A stretch of 32,485 bases of DNA from an uncultured Alistipes sp. (lineage in GTDB: Bacteria > Bacteroidota > Bacteroidia > Bacteroidales > UBA932), in assembly GCA_900544195.1 (NCBI GenBank), contig UQUJ01000036.1:1-32485 (forward strand). The letters run 5' to 3'. This document shows positions 31,534 to 32,485 of the stretch, one piece after another; positions within the stretch are counted from its first letter, which is position 1; every line of letters starts with the position of its first letter. Position numbers and translations under genes: made by a program. The notes under the pieces were generated by a model that saw nothing but the letters and a program-made list of their open reading frames with translations, did no database searches and was not told where the DNA came from.

Positions 31534-32485
<952 letters not shown>

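Overview
The window is chromosomal DNA from a member of the order Bacteroidales (Bacteroidota). The evidence is a 5' 16S rRNA segment at the right edge, many promoters of the Bacteroidota type (TTTG/TTG at -33, about 20 nt, TAnnTTTG at -7), a TonB receptor with a carboxypeptidase-like N-terminal domain, a BACON/DUF4876 lipoprotein, a fused FeoA-FeoB, GH20 and GH92 lipoprotein glycosidases, and a TPR-transmembrane-AraC regulator. GC content is moderate to high for the order (roughly 55%). I cannot fix the genus by eye. Everything looks like housekeeping and gut-type accessory chromosome. I see no insertion sequence, phage, tRNA or CRISPR array.

Layout. 117-1097: 6-phosphofructokinase, followed by a duplicated 34-bp intergenic element and a strong terminator. 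1519-4385 (minus): a TMEM43-like membrane protein and a secreted beta-helix protein, probably one unit. 4680-6311 (minus): membrane-anchored TPR-AraC regulator. 6616-9566 (plus): translation cluster rplM-rpsI-(structured gap)-rpsB-tsf. 9743-11599: cutC overlapping a split, two-gene chromate-type transporter. 11707-14124: GH20 beta-hexosaminidase and cyclophilin lipoproteins. 14125-14652: a regulatory gap with an apparent free-standing small RNA and a nested-hairpin leader. 14653-20741: four-gene TonB receptor operon (receptor, small lipoprotein, DUF6850-like barrel, BACON-DUF4876 lipoprotein). 20860-24738: iron module, in which a repeat-bearing leader with a small ORF is followed by feoAB, a hemerythrin-type di-iron protein and a LuxR-type regulator. 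24876-28897 (minus): small membrane protein, mutL, rhomboid protease, EEP-family hydrolase. 28997-31204: GH92 alpha-mannosidase. 31355-32485: rRNA promoter, leader and the first ~950 nt of 16S rRNA.

Functional themes. Host- or diet-glycan trimming (GH20, GH92), metal handling (CutC, FeoAB, hemerythrin; possibly the TonB operon), and core translation, glycolysis and mismatch repair. The most interesting items are non-coding or very small. (1) The feoAB leader carries two 30-nt repeats exactly 60 nt apart that also encode the same 11-residue peptide twice in one frame, with its stop codon overlapping the feoA start. (2) The word GAATAT/ATATTC is strongly over-represented on both strands and in several reading frames, but nearly absent from the ribosomal-protein genes. 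(3) A dispersed leader element occurs in two or three copies.
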